64,000 nucleotides of DNA from the NCBI GenBank assembly GCA_963800975.1, contig CAWDDB010000020.1, forward strand, positions 124,001 through 188,000, read 5' to 3'. The position numbers and the translations under genes were made by a program. Below, one piece after another: positions 63,936-64,000 of the stretch. Source of the stretch: JALYGY01 sp963800975. Its GTDB lineage: Bacteria > Actinomycetota > Rubrobacteria > Rubrobacterales > Rubrobacteraceae. Below the pieces are notes generated by a model that had not been told where the DNA came from, ran no database searches, and was given only the letters and a program-made list of their open reading frames with translations. The number at the start of each line of letters is the position of its first letter. Within the stretch, counting starts at the first letter, position 1.

Positions 63936-64000
63936 TCAGCCCTCCTCCCTCGTGATGATCAGGTTCCCGAGCTCGTCCACCCGCGCGTCGCCAACCGGGC
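63936..64000 (-). CDS. 3' end of a gene cut by the window edge (upstream of HyuB)
   Basis: The minus strand from the edge reads PVGDARVDELGNLIITREEG and stops at TGA 63936-63938, 2 bases before the HyuB start. The close spacing makes it part of the hydantoinase operon. Too little remains to assign a family, although a second HyuA-type subunit would fit. Confidence 0.45.
   Translation of the reverse strand, partial: PVGDARVDELGNLIITREEG

Overview
The window is a gene-dense, high-GC bacterial sequence. It has frequent GTG/TTG starts, many 1-4 base start/stop overlaps and at least one probable leaderless promoter. This points to an actinobacterium. The mix of families (DUF993, DUF917, UPF0261, Rieske/amidohydrolase clusters, many MFS and SDR proteins) makes a Rubrobacter-like lineage my best guess, but that is inference and no 16S rRNA lies in the window. 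I see no rRNA, tRNA, CRISPR array or prophage. Nearly everything is accessory catabolism: uptake and breakdown of sugar acids, hydantoin/creatinine-like amides and aromatic or acyl compounds, with local regulators.

Layout: (1) 0.1-8 kb: a VOC protein, a ThDP enzyme and a 6PGDH-like dehydrogenase on +, facing a minus-strand set of FAD oxidoreductase, Rieske protein and two tandem amidohydrolases. (2) 8-21.7 kb, all minus: an Nramp-like transporter, a TIM-barrel isomerase, a DUF993 aldolase, a hidden 50-aa membrane protein, a complete NMT1-type ABC importer, a zinc alcohol dehydrogenase, a Tm-1-like (UPF0261) protein, a creatininase/class II aldolase fusion, a LacI regulator with a perfect palindrome in front of it, and an IlvD/Edd dehydratase. 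(3) 21.7-30.5 kb: B3/4-domain protein with a LysE exporter, ArsR-SRPBCC pair, PPOX protein, idonate/gluconate-type dehydrogenases, NmrA-like protein, two VOC proteins and an aminotransferase. (4) 30.5-36.5 kb: an internally deleted GH51 arabinofuranosidase, an ACS-type MFS, and acyl-CoA ligase, thioesterase and enoyl-CoA hydratase. (5) 36.5-43.7 kb: an MHS-type MFS, GH88 hydrolase, DUF4432 epimerase, Gfo/Idh/MocA dehydrogenase, isomerase and SDR, probably uronate/pectin or glycosaminoglycan sugar use. (6) 43.8-50.6 kb: CobW GTPase, CxxC protein, polysaccharide deacetylase, then a plus-strand amide operon (asparaginase, M20-like amidohydrolase, truncated dihydropyrimidinase, N-carbamoylsarcosine-amidase-like hydrolase, ornithine-cyclodeaminase-like protein). 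(7) 50.6-55.7 kb: two SDRs, an MFS, a FadR-type regulator with a coupled small membrane protein, and an IS630 remnant. (8) 55.7-64 kb: a hydantoinase/oxoprolinase operon with HyuB, an NCS1 permease, HyuA between two DUF917 proteins, and an EamA transporter.

A strong property of this sequence is its single-base frameshifts: about 15 in otherwise well-conserved genes (near 15203, 16051, 16437, 18918, 18981, 21903, 23879, 27748, 34138, 35130, 35190, 35245, 41682, 48385 and 60971), often in short homopolymers, plus a burst of roughly eight or more between 62.2 and 63.9 kb. They look more like assembly or sequencing errors, worst towards the right edge, than like biology. Several apparent gene fusions disappear once they are corrected. 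Two genes (GH51 and dihydropyrimidinase) have lost most of their coding sequence by larger events and deserve a separate check.
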